Source: a virus. Taken from it: a stretch of DNA of 25,405 nt. The stretch is taken from the IMG/VR virus record IMGVR_UViG_3300010211_000049, positions 1 through 25,405 of that record. One strand, 5' to 3'. A program made the position numbers and the translations under genes. The notes beneath the pieces were generated by a model. It did not search any database. It was not told where the DNA came from and worked only from the letters and a program-made list of their open reading frames with translations. Positions 7,424-13,487 of this stretch are shown piece after piece. The stretch's first letter is position 1; each line of letters begins with the position of its first letter.

Positions 7424-8209
7424 TCACACCTCCTCGATGCTGGTTGCCGAATCGGTCTCCTTGCGTCCTACCCCCTCCTGCGCCTCCATCAGGCGCCGGC
7501 GGGCGGTCTCGAAGTGGACCGGGTCGATCTCGATGCCGATGAAGCGCCGGCCGCTGCGCACTGCGGCCACGCCGGTGGTGCCCGAACCCATGAAGGGATC
7601 GAGGACCAAGCTGCCCGGCGGCACCCAGCGGCACAGCTCGTCCATCAGCGGGGTCGGCTTGCCGGCCAGGTGGTGCTTGTCGCTCGGGCGCACCGGATGG
7701 CGGTAGACGCCCGGGAACGGCCCCTGTTCGGCCGGACGGCAGGGACCGCGCGTGCCCCAGACGATGTACTCGGCCTGGTGGCGGGCATAGCCCTTGTGCG
7801 GCGCACGCGCCCCGAGGCCCTTGTCCCAGGGGCAGGTGCCGCGCCAGATCAGCCCCGACCACTGCAGCGCGTCAGTCAGCGCCGGCTGGTTGCGCCAGTC
7901 GATGAAGGCCAGCAGATAGCCGCCCTCGCGCAGCGGCAGACGGGTCATCCACTCCGCGCACCAAGAGGTGAACGAGCGCTGGTCCTTGGCGTCGTGGGCG
8001 AAGGTGCCGCGTTTGAGCCCCTGCCCGCCGTGCTCGTACTTGCGCTCGGGCGCCCGGGCCCGATCGCCGGCGTGCAGGCCGCCGCTGCAATAGGGCGGAT
8101 CGGTGATCACCGCATCCACCTCAGGCAGCACCCGCAGGATCTCCAGGCAGTTGCCCAGGTACAGCGTGGCATCGCCGATCACCACCGCATCACTCCAAAC
8201 GTCGTTCAT
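7424..8209 (-). CDS. DNA methyltransferase, N6/N4 type, beta order
   Basis: The 261-residue protein belongs to the N6_N4 methyltransferase family, which transfers a methyl group from S-adenosylmethionine to an exocyclic amino group in DNA. The catalytic motif TDPPY (36-40) comes before the cofactor motif DPFMGSGTT (204-212), which is the beta-class order; Asp in DPPY favours adenine as target. HHLAGKPTPLMDEL (179-192) is typical of phage members. The ATG at 8209 is chosen because AGGAG lies about 8 bases upstream; an in-frame GTG at 8218 overlaps the previous stop but its purine stretch is too close. The gene is coupled to the PD-(D/E)XK-like nuclease upstream. Host-mimicking protection of phage DNA is a likely role. 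Confidence 0.9.
   Translation of the reverse strand: MNDVWSDAVVIGDATLYLGNCLEILRVLPEVDAVITDPPYCSGGLHAGDRARAPERKYEHGGQGLKRGTFAHDAKDQRSFTSWCAEWMTRLPLREGGYLLAFIDWRNQPALTDALQWSGLIWRGTCPWDKGLGARAPHKGYARHQAEYIVWGTRGPCRPAEQGPFPGVYRHPVRPSDKHHLAGKPTPLMDELCRWVPPGSLVLDPFMGSGTTGVAAVRSGRRFIGIEIDPVHFETARRRLMEAQEGVGRKETDSATSIEEV
7626..7649. repeat. 24-bp direct repeat, copy 2 (inside methyltransferase)
   Basis: Identical to 6491-6514. This copy is the functional coding sequence for residues around MDELCR of the methyltransferase, so the other copy is probably the derived one. Confidence 0.85.
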
Positions 8210-8214
8210 CTCAA

Positions 8215-8565
8215 TCACTCCTGGGCGACATCGCGTCGCTCTTCAAACCCATCCAGCGCACGCTCGGCGAACCGTAAGGCCCGCCCGTCCCTGACCATGT
8301 CGCCGGTCACTCTCAGCACGCGCCATCCCTGTAGCGCGATCTCGTTGTATTTCTCGCAGTCACCCTCGAAACCCTTAGGGCGCGAATGACGACCCTGCAC
8401 CCAGGTCCCGCCCTCGATCTCCAGCGCGATCCGCTGGGCGGGCCAGGCGAAGTCGATCCGCCAGCGCCGCGAGGCCACGGCGCGGAACTCGCGCTCGGGC
8501 GCCGGCAGCCGGGCCGTGCGGATCTGCAAGGCCAGCATTTCCTCAAGGGCTGAAGTCCGCCTCAT
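8215..8565 (-). CDS. PD-(D/E)XK-like endonuclease (DUF559/Vsr-like)
   Basis: The 116-residue protein has the compact fold signature of DUF559/Vsr-like nucleases: EREFRAVASRRWRIDFAWP (24-42, Asp38), IALEIEGG (46-53, Glu49/Glu51), CEKYNEIALQGWRVLRVTG (70-88). In many phages such a gene lies beside replication genes and may resolve branched DNA or nick it; the exact substrate is not known to me. The ATG at 8565 forms an ATGA overlap with the stop of the P-like gene and has GGAGG 7 bases upstream, so I prefer it to the in-frame ATG at 8583. It ends in the leader of the methyltransferase, so nuclease and methylase are co-translated; a restriction-modification-like pairing is possible but unproven. 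Confidence 0.75.
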   Translation of the reverse strand: MRRTSALEEMLALQIRTARLPAPEREFRAVASRRWRIDFAWPAQRIALEIEGGTWVQGRHSRPKGFEGDCEKYNEIALQGWRVLRVTGDMVRDGRALRFAERALDGFEERRDVAQE

Positions 8566-9173
8566 GCCGAGGCCTCCGGCCATTCCGGCTCGACGTAGCG
8601 CAGCCCCAGGTGCTGCATCGAACGCCGATAGCCGTCCTCCATCTCCGGCGTCCAGCGTCCCCGACGGATGTTCTCCTGGCTGCGGGCGACGGCCATCGGC
8701 TGGGCGGTCTCCTTGCGCATCGCCCTCGCCTTCTTGGCGCCCTCGGCCAATTGCTCGGCCCGCGTCACCGAGGGCAATGCCAGCCGGTCGGACTCAGCCT
8801 CCGAGAGCCGAGCGGCGAAGGCGCGCTGCTCGGCGGTCATCCCCGCCTGGCAGGCGGAGCGGAACTCCGAGATGCTCGGCGGCCAGTCGCTGTTGTCCCT
8901 GACCCAGGCGATGCCGCAGCGGATGTCGTCGCCGGACAATCCCGCGAGCCCTTCGGCCCATTCGGTCTCGAACATCGCCAGGCCGTTCTCCAAGGCGCTC
9001 ACCGTGGCGATGCGGTCGGGCCAAGCCTGCGGCCAGATCGTCGCGAAGCGGGCGAAGAGCTGCTTAATCCATCTTGGATCCAGCCGCTTCGAGTCCAGCG
9101 CCGATGAGCTCGGCGTTGATCCGCGTCCGTCGCTCGGTGGGCGATTCGTAGTGCTGACGTGCTGCATTGCCAT
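8562..9173 (-). CDS. Lambda P-like replication protein (helicase loader)
   Basis: The 203-residue product resembles lambda P-type proteins, which bring the host DnaB helicase to the phage origin. The family pattern is seen at residues 31-84: DPRWIKQLFARFATIWPQAW, then a variable helix, then GDDIRCGIAWVRDNSDWPPSISEFRSAC, here broken as GDDIRCGIAWV and SDWPPSISEF. The C-terminal half is basic and helical. I set the start at 9173 because GAGGGGGG lies about 6 bases before this ATG. That start lies 110 bases inside the O-like gene, a large overlap, so the start is uncertain; another ATG is at 9197. Gene order O-P matches lambdoid phages. Confidence 0.75.
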   Translation of the reverse strand: MAMQHVSTTNRPPSDGRGSTPSSSALDSKRLDPRWIKQLFARFATIWPQAWPDRIATVSALENGLAMFETEWAEGLAGLSGDDIRCGIAWVRDNSDWPPSISEFRSACQAGMTAEQRAFAARLSEAESDRLALPSVTRAEQLAEGAKKARAMRKETAQPMAVARSQENIRRGRWTPEMEDGYRRSMQHLGLRYVEPEWPEASA

Positions 9174-10206
9174 GGCTGGCCCCCCTCGAAAACTCATTGC
9201 GCACAAAATTCCGCCAGGTTGCTGCCCAGTCGACCTTTCGGCCCTTCGCCCCCGGCACCGCGACCCAGTAGTCGCGGAATTTCTCCCAGCAGAAATCCGC
9301 ATCCAGCTCTGGACGGGTCTTCGTTGCGAACGCTCGCCAATCCGGCGGCAATTCCTGGATGGAGAGGCGCATGCCGCGTGAGCCCGCGCGCATTCCACCA
9401 TCCCTATCCAACAACTCAGAGTTATCAGGAACAGTGTCCTGTTCCTGTTCCTGTTCCTGGTTTGGGTAACCCTTAGTCGAACCCTTTACGGAACCCTTCC
9501 CCGAAGCCTTCCCGGAACCGTTCGGCAAACCCTTTGCCGGTCCCGCCCGGGAACCGTTACCCGAACCCTTCGAGCAACCCTGCCCGGCACCATCGTCCAA
9601 ACCCTCGTGCTCTCCTTCCCAGATCTTGGCTTGCTCGGACACTGTCCCGGCACCCTGCGGCACTGCAGGGTGATGTGACGCCCCCATCTCACTGGCCGTC
9701 GAATGCGCCGGACTCCGCAGTGAAGCGTCCACCCCCGGACACGCGGCATCAGCACCGCCGGACTGACCGACCACGGCGACCGCGAAGAGCGGGGAGGACA
9801 GGAGGATGTGAACGTACTTGCCGCCATAGCGCTGGATCGACGCCTGTAGCGCAGGGATGAAGGACGCCTTGGGCGGAACCTTGTCGACCAGCTTCAGTGC
9901 GGCTTTAGCCTGATTGGGATTTTCGACGGGGTTGTACTTCAGGTATTTCGGCAACAGCACCCATCCGGTGGCCCTGCAGCGATGCAGGAATCCTATCGTC
10001 TCCAGCTCCGCGAACGCCGCCTCGGCGGTGTCGTGCGGCAGCCTCAGATCGTCCATGACGTAGCCGGTGGAAACCCGATAGCAGCCCAGCATGTTCGAGT
10101 GCTGGCTGGTCAGCAGATAGACCGCCAACAAGCGCCCTTCGAGGCTGAGTTCTGAGATCTCCGGCTGTTCCCAAAACTTGGTGTGAATGCGGCCGTAGTC
10201 CCTCAT
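9064..10206 (-). CDS. O-like phage replication initiator with low-complexity middle
   Basis: The 380-residue protein starts MRDYGRIHTKFWEQPEISEL, a common N-terminus of phage replication/replisome organiser proteins with a winged-helix DNA-binding region over about residues 1-110. Residues about 200-265 are a Lys/Gly/Ser/Asn-rich tract with near-regular four-residue periods, then a Glu-Gln repeat, encoded by short DNA repeats. The C-terminal domain (LPPDWRAFATKTRPELDADF, then WAATWRNFVRNEF) resembles the helicase-loader-contact region of such proteins. The ATG at 10206 overlaps the D12 methylase stop (ATGA). In lambda the replication origin lies within O; the DNA repeats here may play that part. 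Confidence 0.8.
   Translation of the reverse strand: MRDYGRIHTKFWEQPEISELSLEGRLLAVYLLTSQHSNMLGCYRVSTGYVMDDLRLPHDTAEAAFAELETIGFLHRCRATGWVLLPKYLKYNPVENPNQAKAALKLVDKVPPKASFIPALQASIQRYGGKYVHILLSSPLFAVAVVGQSGGADAACPGVDASLRSPAHSTASEMGASHHPAVPQGAGTVSEQAKIWEGEHEGLDDGAGQGCSKGSGNGSRAGPAKGLPNGSGKASGKGSVKGSTKGYPNQEQEQEQDTVPDNSELLDRDGGMRAGSRGMRLSIQELPPDWRAFATKTRPELDADFCWEKFRDYWVAVPGAKGRKVDWAATWRNFVRNEFSRGASHGNAARQHYESPTERRTRINAELIGAGLEAAGSKMD
9467..9586. repeat. Ten 12-bp iteron-like repeats inside the O-like gene (candidate origin)
   Basis: On the + strand ten consecutive 12-base units can be laid out without gaps, approximating GAACCCTTNNCS (for example 9479-9490, 9491-9502, 9551-9562, 9563-9574); 9539-9550 is the most divergent. 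A (CTGTTC)-type repeat follows at about 9438-9460. Position in the middle of an initiator gene matches the iterons of the lambda origin. The periodicity is also a multiple of three, so a protein repeat explanation remains open. Confidence 0.55.
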
Positions 10207-11054
10207 GCCGCCCTCGTCCCGTGGACCGCGAACAGCGGCAAATCCGCCGGTCTCGCGTTGGGCGAGATCCAGAGGACCTCGCACGCCGACGTGCCGCGTC
10301 CGGTCCAGACAGAGCGCTCGACGCGCTGCCAGTCCGGATAAAGCTCGCGATCGTATAGGTCACTCGGATAGCCGCTGATGACGACCGCACCAACCGTGCA
10401 GCGCAGCCGTTCGGCAAGCGCCCGGTGCTCGTCGTCTGTCATTTCGTAGTGGTAGGCGCGCTTCTTTCCGCGCGTCGAGTGAAGGTACGGAGGGTCGACG
10501 TAGAAGAGTGCATCCAGACGGTCGTAGCGCTCGATCACCTCCAGCGCCTCGGCGTTCTCGATGTAGACGCCGCAGAGCCGCTCGCACCAGGATTGGACAT
10601 GATCGGGCAGCCCCGCCCAATCCTGGGCGCTGGTCGACTGCGTCCCGCGATCGCCTCGACGCCATCCGGTGCGGCGGGGGCCGCCAAGTCCTGTGGCGCC
10701 GGTTCCGCTGTGCCCCTGCCCCGCGAGCACGAGCAGCCGCCGCGTATCCTCGATCGGATCGTCTGCGGTCTCGCTGGCCGCCTCGAACTCGGCCTTGGCG
10801 TAGGGCGTCAGCCTCAGCAGACGCGCCAATTCCCGGGCCCCCTCCCGGTCACGGATGACCCGCAGGGCGGACACGAGACGGCCGTTGCGATCGTTGATCA
10901 CCTCCATGGTGGAGCGTGGCTTGCGCATCAGTACGCTGGCCGCACCGCAGAACGGCTCGACATAGGTGCGATGCGCCGGCAAGTGCGAACAGATCCAGGG
11001 AGCCAGCATCCATTTCCCGCCGTGATAGCGCATGATCGGTCGCCTCGGATTCAC
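10203..11054 (-). CDS. D12 class N6-adenine DNA methyltransferase (Dam-like)
   Basis: The 283-residue protein has the alpha-class order of Dam-type enzymes: MRYHGGKWMLAPW near the N-terminus (8-20), the cofactor motif YVEPFCGAAS (31-40), and the catalytic motif FYVDPPY (184-190). It methylates adenine in DNA; the site cannot be read from sequence. A low-complexity Gly/Arg/Thr-rich insert lies at about 112-143. I chose the GTG at 11054: it forms a GTGA overlap with the upstream stop and has GGAGGG six bases before it. An ATG at 11033 would remove seven residues. It is the second methyltransferase of the element and precedes the replication gene by an ATGA overlap. Confidence 0.88.
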   Translation of the reverse strand: MNPRRPIMRYHGGKWMLAPWICSHLPAHRTYVEPFCGAASVLMRKPRSTMEVINDRNGRLVSALRVIRDREGARELARLLRLTPYAKAEFEAASETADDPIEDTRRLLVLAGQGHSGTGATGLGGPRRTGWRRGDRGTQSTSAQDWAGLPDHVQSWCERLCGVYIENAEALEVIERYDRLDALFYVDPPYLHSTRGKKRAYHYEMTDDEHRALAERLRCTVGAVVISGYPSDLYDRELYPDWQRVERSVWTGRGTSACEVLWISPNARPADLPLFAVHGTRAA

Positions 11055-11245
11055 GCCGCCCTCCGCTCCATCCGTGCACGTCGCATCGCCTCGTGCAGTT
11101 GCGTCGCCGACCCGTCGCCATGCTTCGCACGCCAGCGGCCGAGAAAAGCGGTCGGATCCCGCTGGCGAATGGCATGACGCGCCAAGCATTCGAGCTTGAA
11201 TTGCTCGGTGCCGGTCGGGGCGTGGTGGTCCGGACGGTGGTTCAT
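11051..11245 (-). CDS. Small phage protein (DUF7696-like)
   Basis: The 64-residue protein has the stretch FKLECLARHAIRQ followed by a basic helical region ending RRARMERRAA. It resembles small phage proteins with an ExExRH-type motif (DUF7696), a comparison made from memory. Its start overlaps the upstream stop (ATGA) and its stop overlaps the methylase GTG start, so it is clearly in the operon. Function unknown. Confidence 0.6.
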   Translation of the reverse strand: MNHRPDHHAPTGTEQFKLECLARHAIRQRDPTAFLGRWRAKHGDGSATQLHEAMRRARMERRAA

Positions 11246-11526
11246 CGAAGCGTCGCCTCCAAGGCATCCAGCAGGCTGGTCTGGCGTTCGCGCATCTCGC
11301 GCCGATACGCCTCGACCCGTCGCTTGCCGGCCTCCCGCGCAGCGAGCGCCTGCGAGACCATCGCCGAAAGCTGCTCGCGCATCTCCGGCGGTGCATCGCG
11401 CACGACGAGCAATGGATTGGCCGGGACCGTTCGGCCGGATGGCGCCTTCCGGCGCCCGTGGAGCGCGAACAGCAGGTGCTCGCGCAGCGAATGCGGATGA
11501 GGATTGATCGTCTGTGGCTGCTTCAC
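11242..11526 (-). CDS. Hypothetical phage protein, 94 residues
   Basis: A basic protein with a predicted long helix in its C-terminal half (about 50-94, MREQLSAMVSQALAAREAGK onward), possibly a coiled coil. No family recognised. It lies 9 bases after the upstream gene and overlaps the next by 4 bases, which supports it as a real gene of the early leftward operon. Confidence 0.6.
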   Translation of the reverse strand: MKQPQTINPHPHSLREHLLFALHGRRKAPSGRTVPANPLLVVRDAPPEMREQLSAMVSQALAAREAGKRRVEAYRREMRERQTSLLDALEATLR

Positions 11527-11535
11527 GCCACCACC

Positions 11536-11772
11536 TCACGAGTCATCTCTCTGCGCCCGATGGAATCTCGTGACGGCAGCCGAAAGTTTGTTCGTCCCGG
11601 CGGCTTTCCTGGCCTTTTCCGCAATCTCCTCCGCTGCCAACTCCGACGCGGCAGCCTCCACGGATACACCACGAGCCTTCGCAATGTCTTCGAGCATCCG
11701 ATGCTCAGCCTCGGTCAGATCGACCAAGAGGCGACGCGCCGACGAGTTCCTATTCAGGTCCTCATTCGGCAT
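11536..11772 (-). CDS. Small ribbon-helix-helix-like protein
   Basis: The 78-residue product has a pattern like Arc/CopG-type ribbon-helix-helix DNA-binding proteins: ARRLLVDLTEAEHRMLEDIA as strand and first helix, then ARGVSVEAAASELAAEEI as second helix. It is similar in layout to the next upstream gene, so the two may be paralogues or act together. Four bases separate them. Role unknown; a regulator of the early operon is possible. Confidence 0.55.
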   Translation of the reverse strand: MPNEDLNRNSSARRLLVDLTEAEHRMLEDIAKARGVSVEAAASELAAEEIAEKARKAAGTNKLSAAVTRFHRAQRDDS

Positions 11773-11776
11773 CTCT

Positions 11777-11983
11777 TCACCCCTCTTGAGTCACTTCTAA
11801 GTTCGCCAGATCTGCGAGAAGCTCTTGATGCGCCAGACGAATCTGGCGCAACAGCATCTTGCGGGCGATCACGCTTTTCTGGGCGCCGGTGAGGTCCGCG
11901 AGCGCTTCCAGGTACGCGTTCTCTTCGCGCGTCAGATTCAACGGAACTCGACAACGCCTCAGTTTTTCAGGGTCGCGGTACAT
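11777..11983 (-). CDS. Small ribbon-helix-helix-like protein, first gene of the replication operon
   Basis: The 68-residue product shows RVPLNLTREENAYLEALADL then TGAQKSVIARKMLLRQI, again a strand-helix-helix arrangement, with a C-terminal helix. It is the first leftward gene after the terminator-like hairpin at 12043-12063 and starts the run of tightly packed genes that leads to the replication module. No named family recognised. Confidence 0.6.
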   Translation of the reverse strand: MYRDPEKLRRCRVPLNLTREENAYLEALADLTGAQKSVIARKMLLRQIRLAHQELLADLANLEVTQEG

Positions 11984-12042
11984 GACTAGTTACCCAGCAG
12001 TTGATCCAGCCAACAGAAGCGGCCGAATGACGAAAGAGAAAG

Positions 12043-12063
12043 CCCGCGCCAGGGCGGCGCGGG
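12043..12063 (-). terminator. GC-rich hairpin with pyrimidine tail on the minus strand
   Basis: CCCGCGCC (12043-12050) pairs with GGCGCGGG (12056-12063). Read leftward, the stem is followed by CTTTCTCTTTC, a fair terminator tail. It lies between cro and the replication operon, as lambda tR1 does. A second hairpin, CGTCTC-gaaca-GAGACG (12067-12083), adjoins it and abuts the GAGGAGG of the small + frame at 12097. Confidence 0.45.
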
Positions 12064-12096
12064 AAGCGTCTCGAACAGAGACGAGGAGGATTCGAA

Positions 12097-12252
12097 ATGG
12101 GATCGCCCGAGCACACCCGAGCCGGCATGCCAGCCAGACCCGGGGCGTACGGTTGGAGGGCCAGCGCCCTTCGCGTGGAGAGGTATGGGGATGCCACACC
12201 GGCCGGATCGGTGGACCTGAGGCATGCGAAAGGGGGAGATCTTCCATGCTAG
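12097..12252 (+). CDS. Possible small protein, 51 residues
   Basis: A 51-codon frame with an excellent binding site (GAGGAGG, 12083-12089, seven bases before the ATG). It begins MGSPEHTRAGMPARPGAYGW and contains ALRVERYGDATPAGSV; it reads like a protein but I cannot name it. It lies on the strand opposite to the early leftward operon and 43 bases before the next small + gene, so the two could form one unit. Confidence 0.45.
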   Translation: MGSPEHTRAGMPARPGAYGWRASALRVERYGDATPAGSVDLRHAKGGDLPC

Positions 12253-12295
12253 GCTTGCGGTTGCTGTACACACTTACCTTCACAGGAGAATCTCC

Positions 12296-12499
12296 ATGTT
12301 CGTTTCAAGCATTGAAGACGGCGGAGCCATCGTCGTCCTGGGAGACGGGTCGCGATGGGAGATCGGTTTAATGGATCGCATCAAGACCATGCTCTGGCTA
12401 CCAGCTCAGTCCGTCGTTGTTGAGCGCGGCATCGGAAACCAAACCACGCTCAAGAACACATCGAAAAACCAATCAGTCGTCGGAGTTCGTGTCGGCTGA
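12296..12499 (+). CDS. Small conserved-type hypothetical protein (DGSxWEI motif)
   Basis: The 67-residue product has the pattern IEDGGAIVVLGDGSRWEI followed by DRIKTMLWLPAQSVVVERG and a region rich in Asn/Thr. This is a layout I associate with small beta-rich hypothetical proteins of proteobacteria, sometimes exported; no signal peptide is seen here. ACAGGAGA lies seven bases before the ATG at 12296, which is preferred over an upstream in-frame ATG at 12224. It converges with cro. Confidence 0.65.
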   Translation: MFVSSIEDGGAIVVLGDGSRWEIGLMDRIKTMLWLPAQSVVVERGIGNQTTLKNTSKNQSVVGVRVG

Positions 12500-12532
12500 C
12501 GGTTAAGTGGCCACGGTGACCTGTACCTTGAG

Positions 12533-12547
12533 GATGGCGCGGCCATC
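12533..12547. terminator. Hairpin between convergent genes
   Basis: GATGGC (12533-12538) pairs with GCCATC (12542-12547) over a 3-base loop, in the 114-base gap between the small + gene and cro. No T-run follows, so termination is only suggested by position. Confidence 0.3.
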
Positions 12548-12613
12548 TTCTGGGTGGAGGGCTGTTGGAGTCCTGAGCAGATAAGGTAAGGCGGCACTGT
12601 TTGGCGATTTGCA

Positions 12614-12865
12614 TCAGGCGGCCTCTTTGGTGGGGGTATCGGGCCACAGGTCGGGCCTCAGATCGTTGAGCGTGACCGCGCCTGGCGCAAGTTTGTCGAC
12701 AGCAGTCACGACATCGCGACATCGCTCCGCTGGAACGCGTCCGAGCTCCCACTTACGGATGGCCTCGCCAGATACTCCTCTCCTACCTGAGGACGGATCA
12801 GCAATCGCTTTGCCTAGCGCGGGGCGAGACCCATAAATCTTGATCGCACGAGTGATGCCTTTCAT
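12614..12865 (-). CDS. Cro-like / YdaS-type repressor
   Basis: The 83-residue protein matches the Cro/YdaS type: an HTH of the form AIKIYGSRPALGKAI, then VSGEAIRKWELGRVPAERC (recognition helix and the highly typical VPAERC block, residues 31-49), then LNDLRPDLW near the C-terminus. It diverges from the CI-like gene across the three operators, and its promoter is overlapped by operator O1. I chose the ATG at 12865, eight bases downstream of the -10 box; a farther in-frame start would lie upstream of the promoter. The mRNA leader is therefore very short or absent. It is the lytic-side regulator of the switch. Confidence 0.85.
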   Translation of the reverse strand: MKGITRAIKIYGSRPALGKAIADPSSGRRGVSGEAIRKWELGRVPAERCRDVVTAVDKLAPGAVTLNDLRPDLWPDTPTKEAA

Positions 12866-12872
12866 GGCCGCA

Positions 12873-12901
12873 AGAATAGCAACTGAAAGTTGCGCTTTCA
12901 A
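12873..12901 (-). promoter_or_regulatory. Leftward early promoter (Pcro, PR-like)
   Basis: Read on the minus strand: TTGAAA (12901-12896), a 17-base spacer, TATTCT (12878-12873), both close to sigma-70 consensus. Operator O1 occupies the spacer and abuts the -10 box, the same arrangement as at the rightward promoter at 17.70 kb. Confidence 0.75.
12879..12893. promoter_or_regulatory. Operator O1
   Basis: GCAACTGAAAGTTGC, a perfect 6+3+6 palindrome lying inside the cro promoter. Its reverse complement is nearly identical to the operator at 17687-17701. Confidence 0.8.
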
Positions 12902-12910
12902 GCCTTCTCG

Positions 12911-12925
12911 GCAACTGATTGTTGC
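12911..12925. promoter_or_regulatory. Operator O2
   Basis: GCAACTGATTGTTGC, one mismatch from a perfect palindrome, centred 32 bases from O1. It overlaps the expected -35 position of the repressor promoter, so a bound repressor could activate its own gene. Confidence 0.75.
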
Positions 12926-12938
12926 GCGTTCAATATCG

Positions 12939-12944
12939 GATACT
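12939..12944 (+). promoter_or_regulatory. Possible -10 box of the repressor promoter (PRM-like)
   Basis: GATACT lies 10 bases before the repressor ATG. The corresponding -35 position (about 12916-12921) is poor and covered by O2. Transcription would begin at or just before the ATG, giving a leaderless message as for lambda cI from PRM. Confidence 0.35.
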
Positions 12945-12946
12945 CA

Positions 12947-12961
12947 GCAACCTATGGTTGC
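12947..12961. promoter_or_regulatory. Operator O3 over the repressor start codon
   Basis: GCAACCTATGGTTGC, a perfect palindrome, centred 36 bases from O2. The repressor ATG (12954-12956) is its centre, so binding here should block repressor transcription at high concentration. Confidence 0.75.
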
Positions 12962-13487
12962 CGAAAATAACAATGCTGATTTTGTCGCTAGGCTGAACGA
13001 AACCCTTGATGACATGCCAGAAGTCCCGCGTGGTCGCGGAAGGCGCGCAGCGCTTGCAAGGCTGACTGGATTGAGCGGCGAAAGTGCACGGAAATGGCTG
13101 TCAGGGGAAACGCTGCCTTCAATGGAGAACGTGCGGCAGTTTTCCGAGCGCGCCAGAGTGCAGGTTGAATGGTTGTTGACGGGGCGTGGTCAGAAACACC
13201 CCTACACCCCTCCCCCCGCCCACGCCGTTGAGTTCAGCGCCGCGAGCGGCCCATCTCGGCAATCTCTTTCCTCCGACATCGACGACCTGGCCCTCCTGGC
13301 CTCACCGCGCACGCAGGACGTTTTGCGTCAAATAGCCCAGGCCGCCCGCGAAGGCTACCTCACCGAACCAGACATCGAGCTGCTGCATCAAATCGCCGAG
13401 CGGCTTGCTCAGCACACCACCAGCGGACCAGGGATTTACGACAAGCTCAGGGAAGAAGCGCGCGATGCCCATCGAGATACTGACTGA
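12954..13487 (+). CDS. CI-like XRE repressor without peptidase domain
   Basis: The 177-residue protein has an XRE helix-turn-helix at about residues 28-75 (RRAALARLTGLSGESARKWL, then SMENVRQFSERARVQVEWLL). The rest is helical with a Pro-rich linker at 82-88. I see no LexA-type S24 peptidase with Ser/Lys pair, so induction by RecA-stimulated self-cleavage is not expected, unlike lambda CI. It probably binds the five GCAAC-N5-GTTGC sites. No binding site for ribosomes precedes the ATG; the message may be leaderless. Its last 23 bases overlap the HipA-like kinase gene, so it could equally be viewed as a HipB-like partner. Confidence 0.8.
   Translation: MVAENNNADFVARLNETLDDMPEVPRGRGRRAALARLTGLSGESARKWLSGETLPSMENVRQFSERARVQVEWLLTGRGQKHPYTPPPAHAVEFSAASGPSRQSLSSDIDDLALLASPRTQDVLRQIAQAAREGYLTEPDIELLHQIAERLAQHTTSGPGIYDKLREEARDAHRDTD

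Noticed and set aside
7367-8389. 340-codon + frame opposite the methyltransferase
   Set aside because: Antisense to a clear methyltransferase and nuclease; reads as GC-rich shadow.
9438-9586. CRISPR array
   Set aside because: The units are 6-12 bp, contiguous and inside a coding gene, with no spacers; no CRISPR was seen anywhere in the window.
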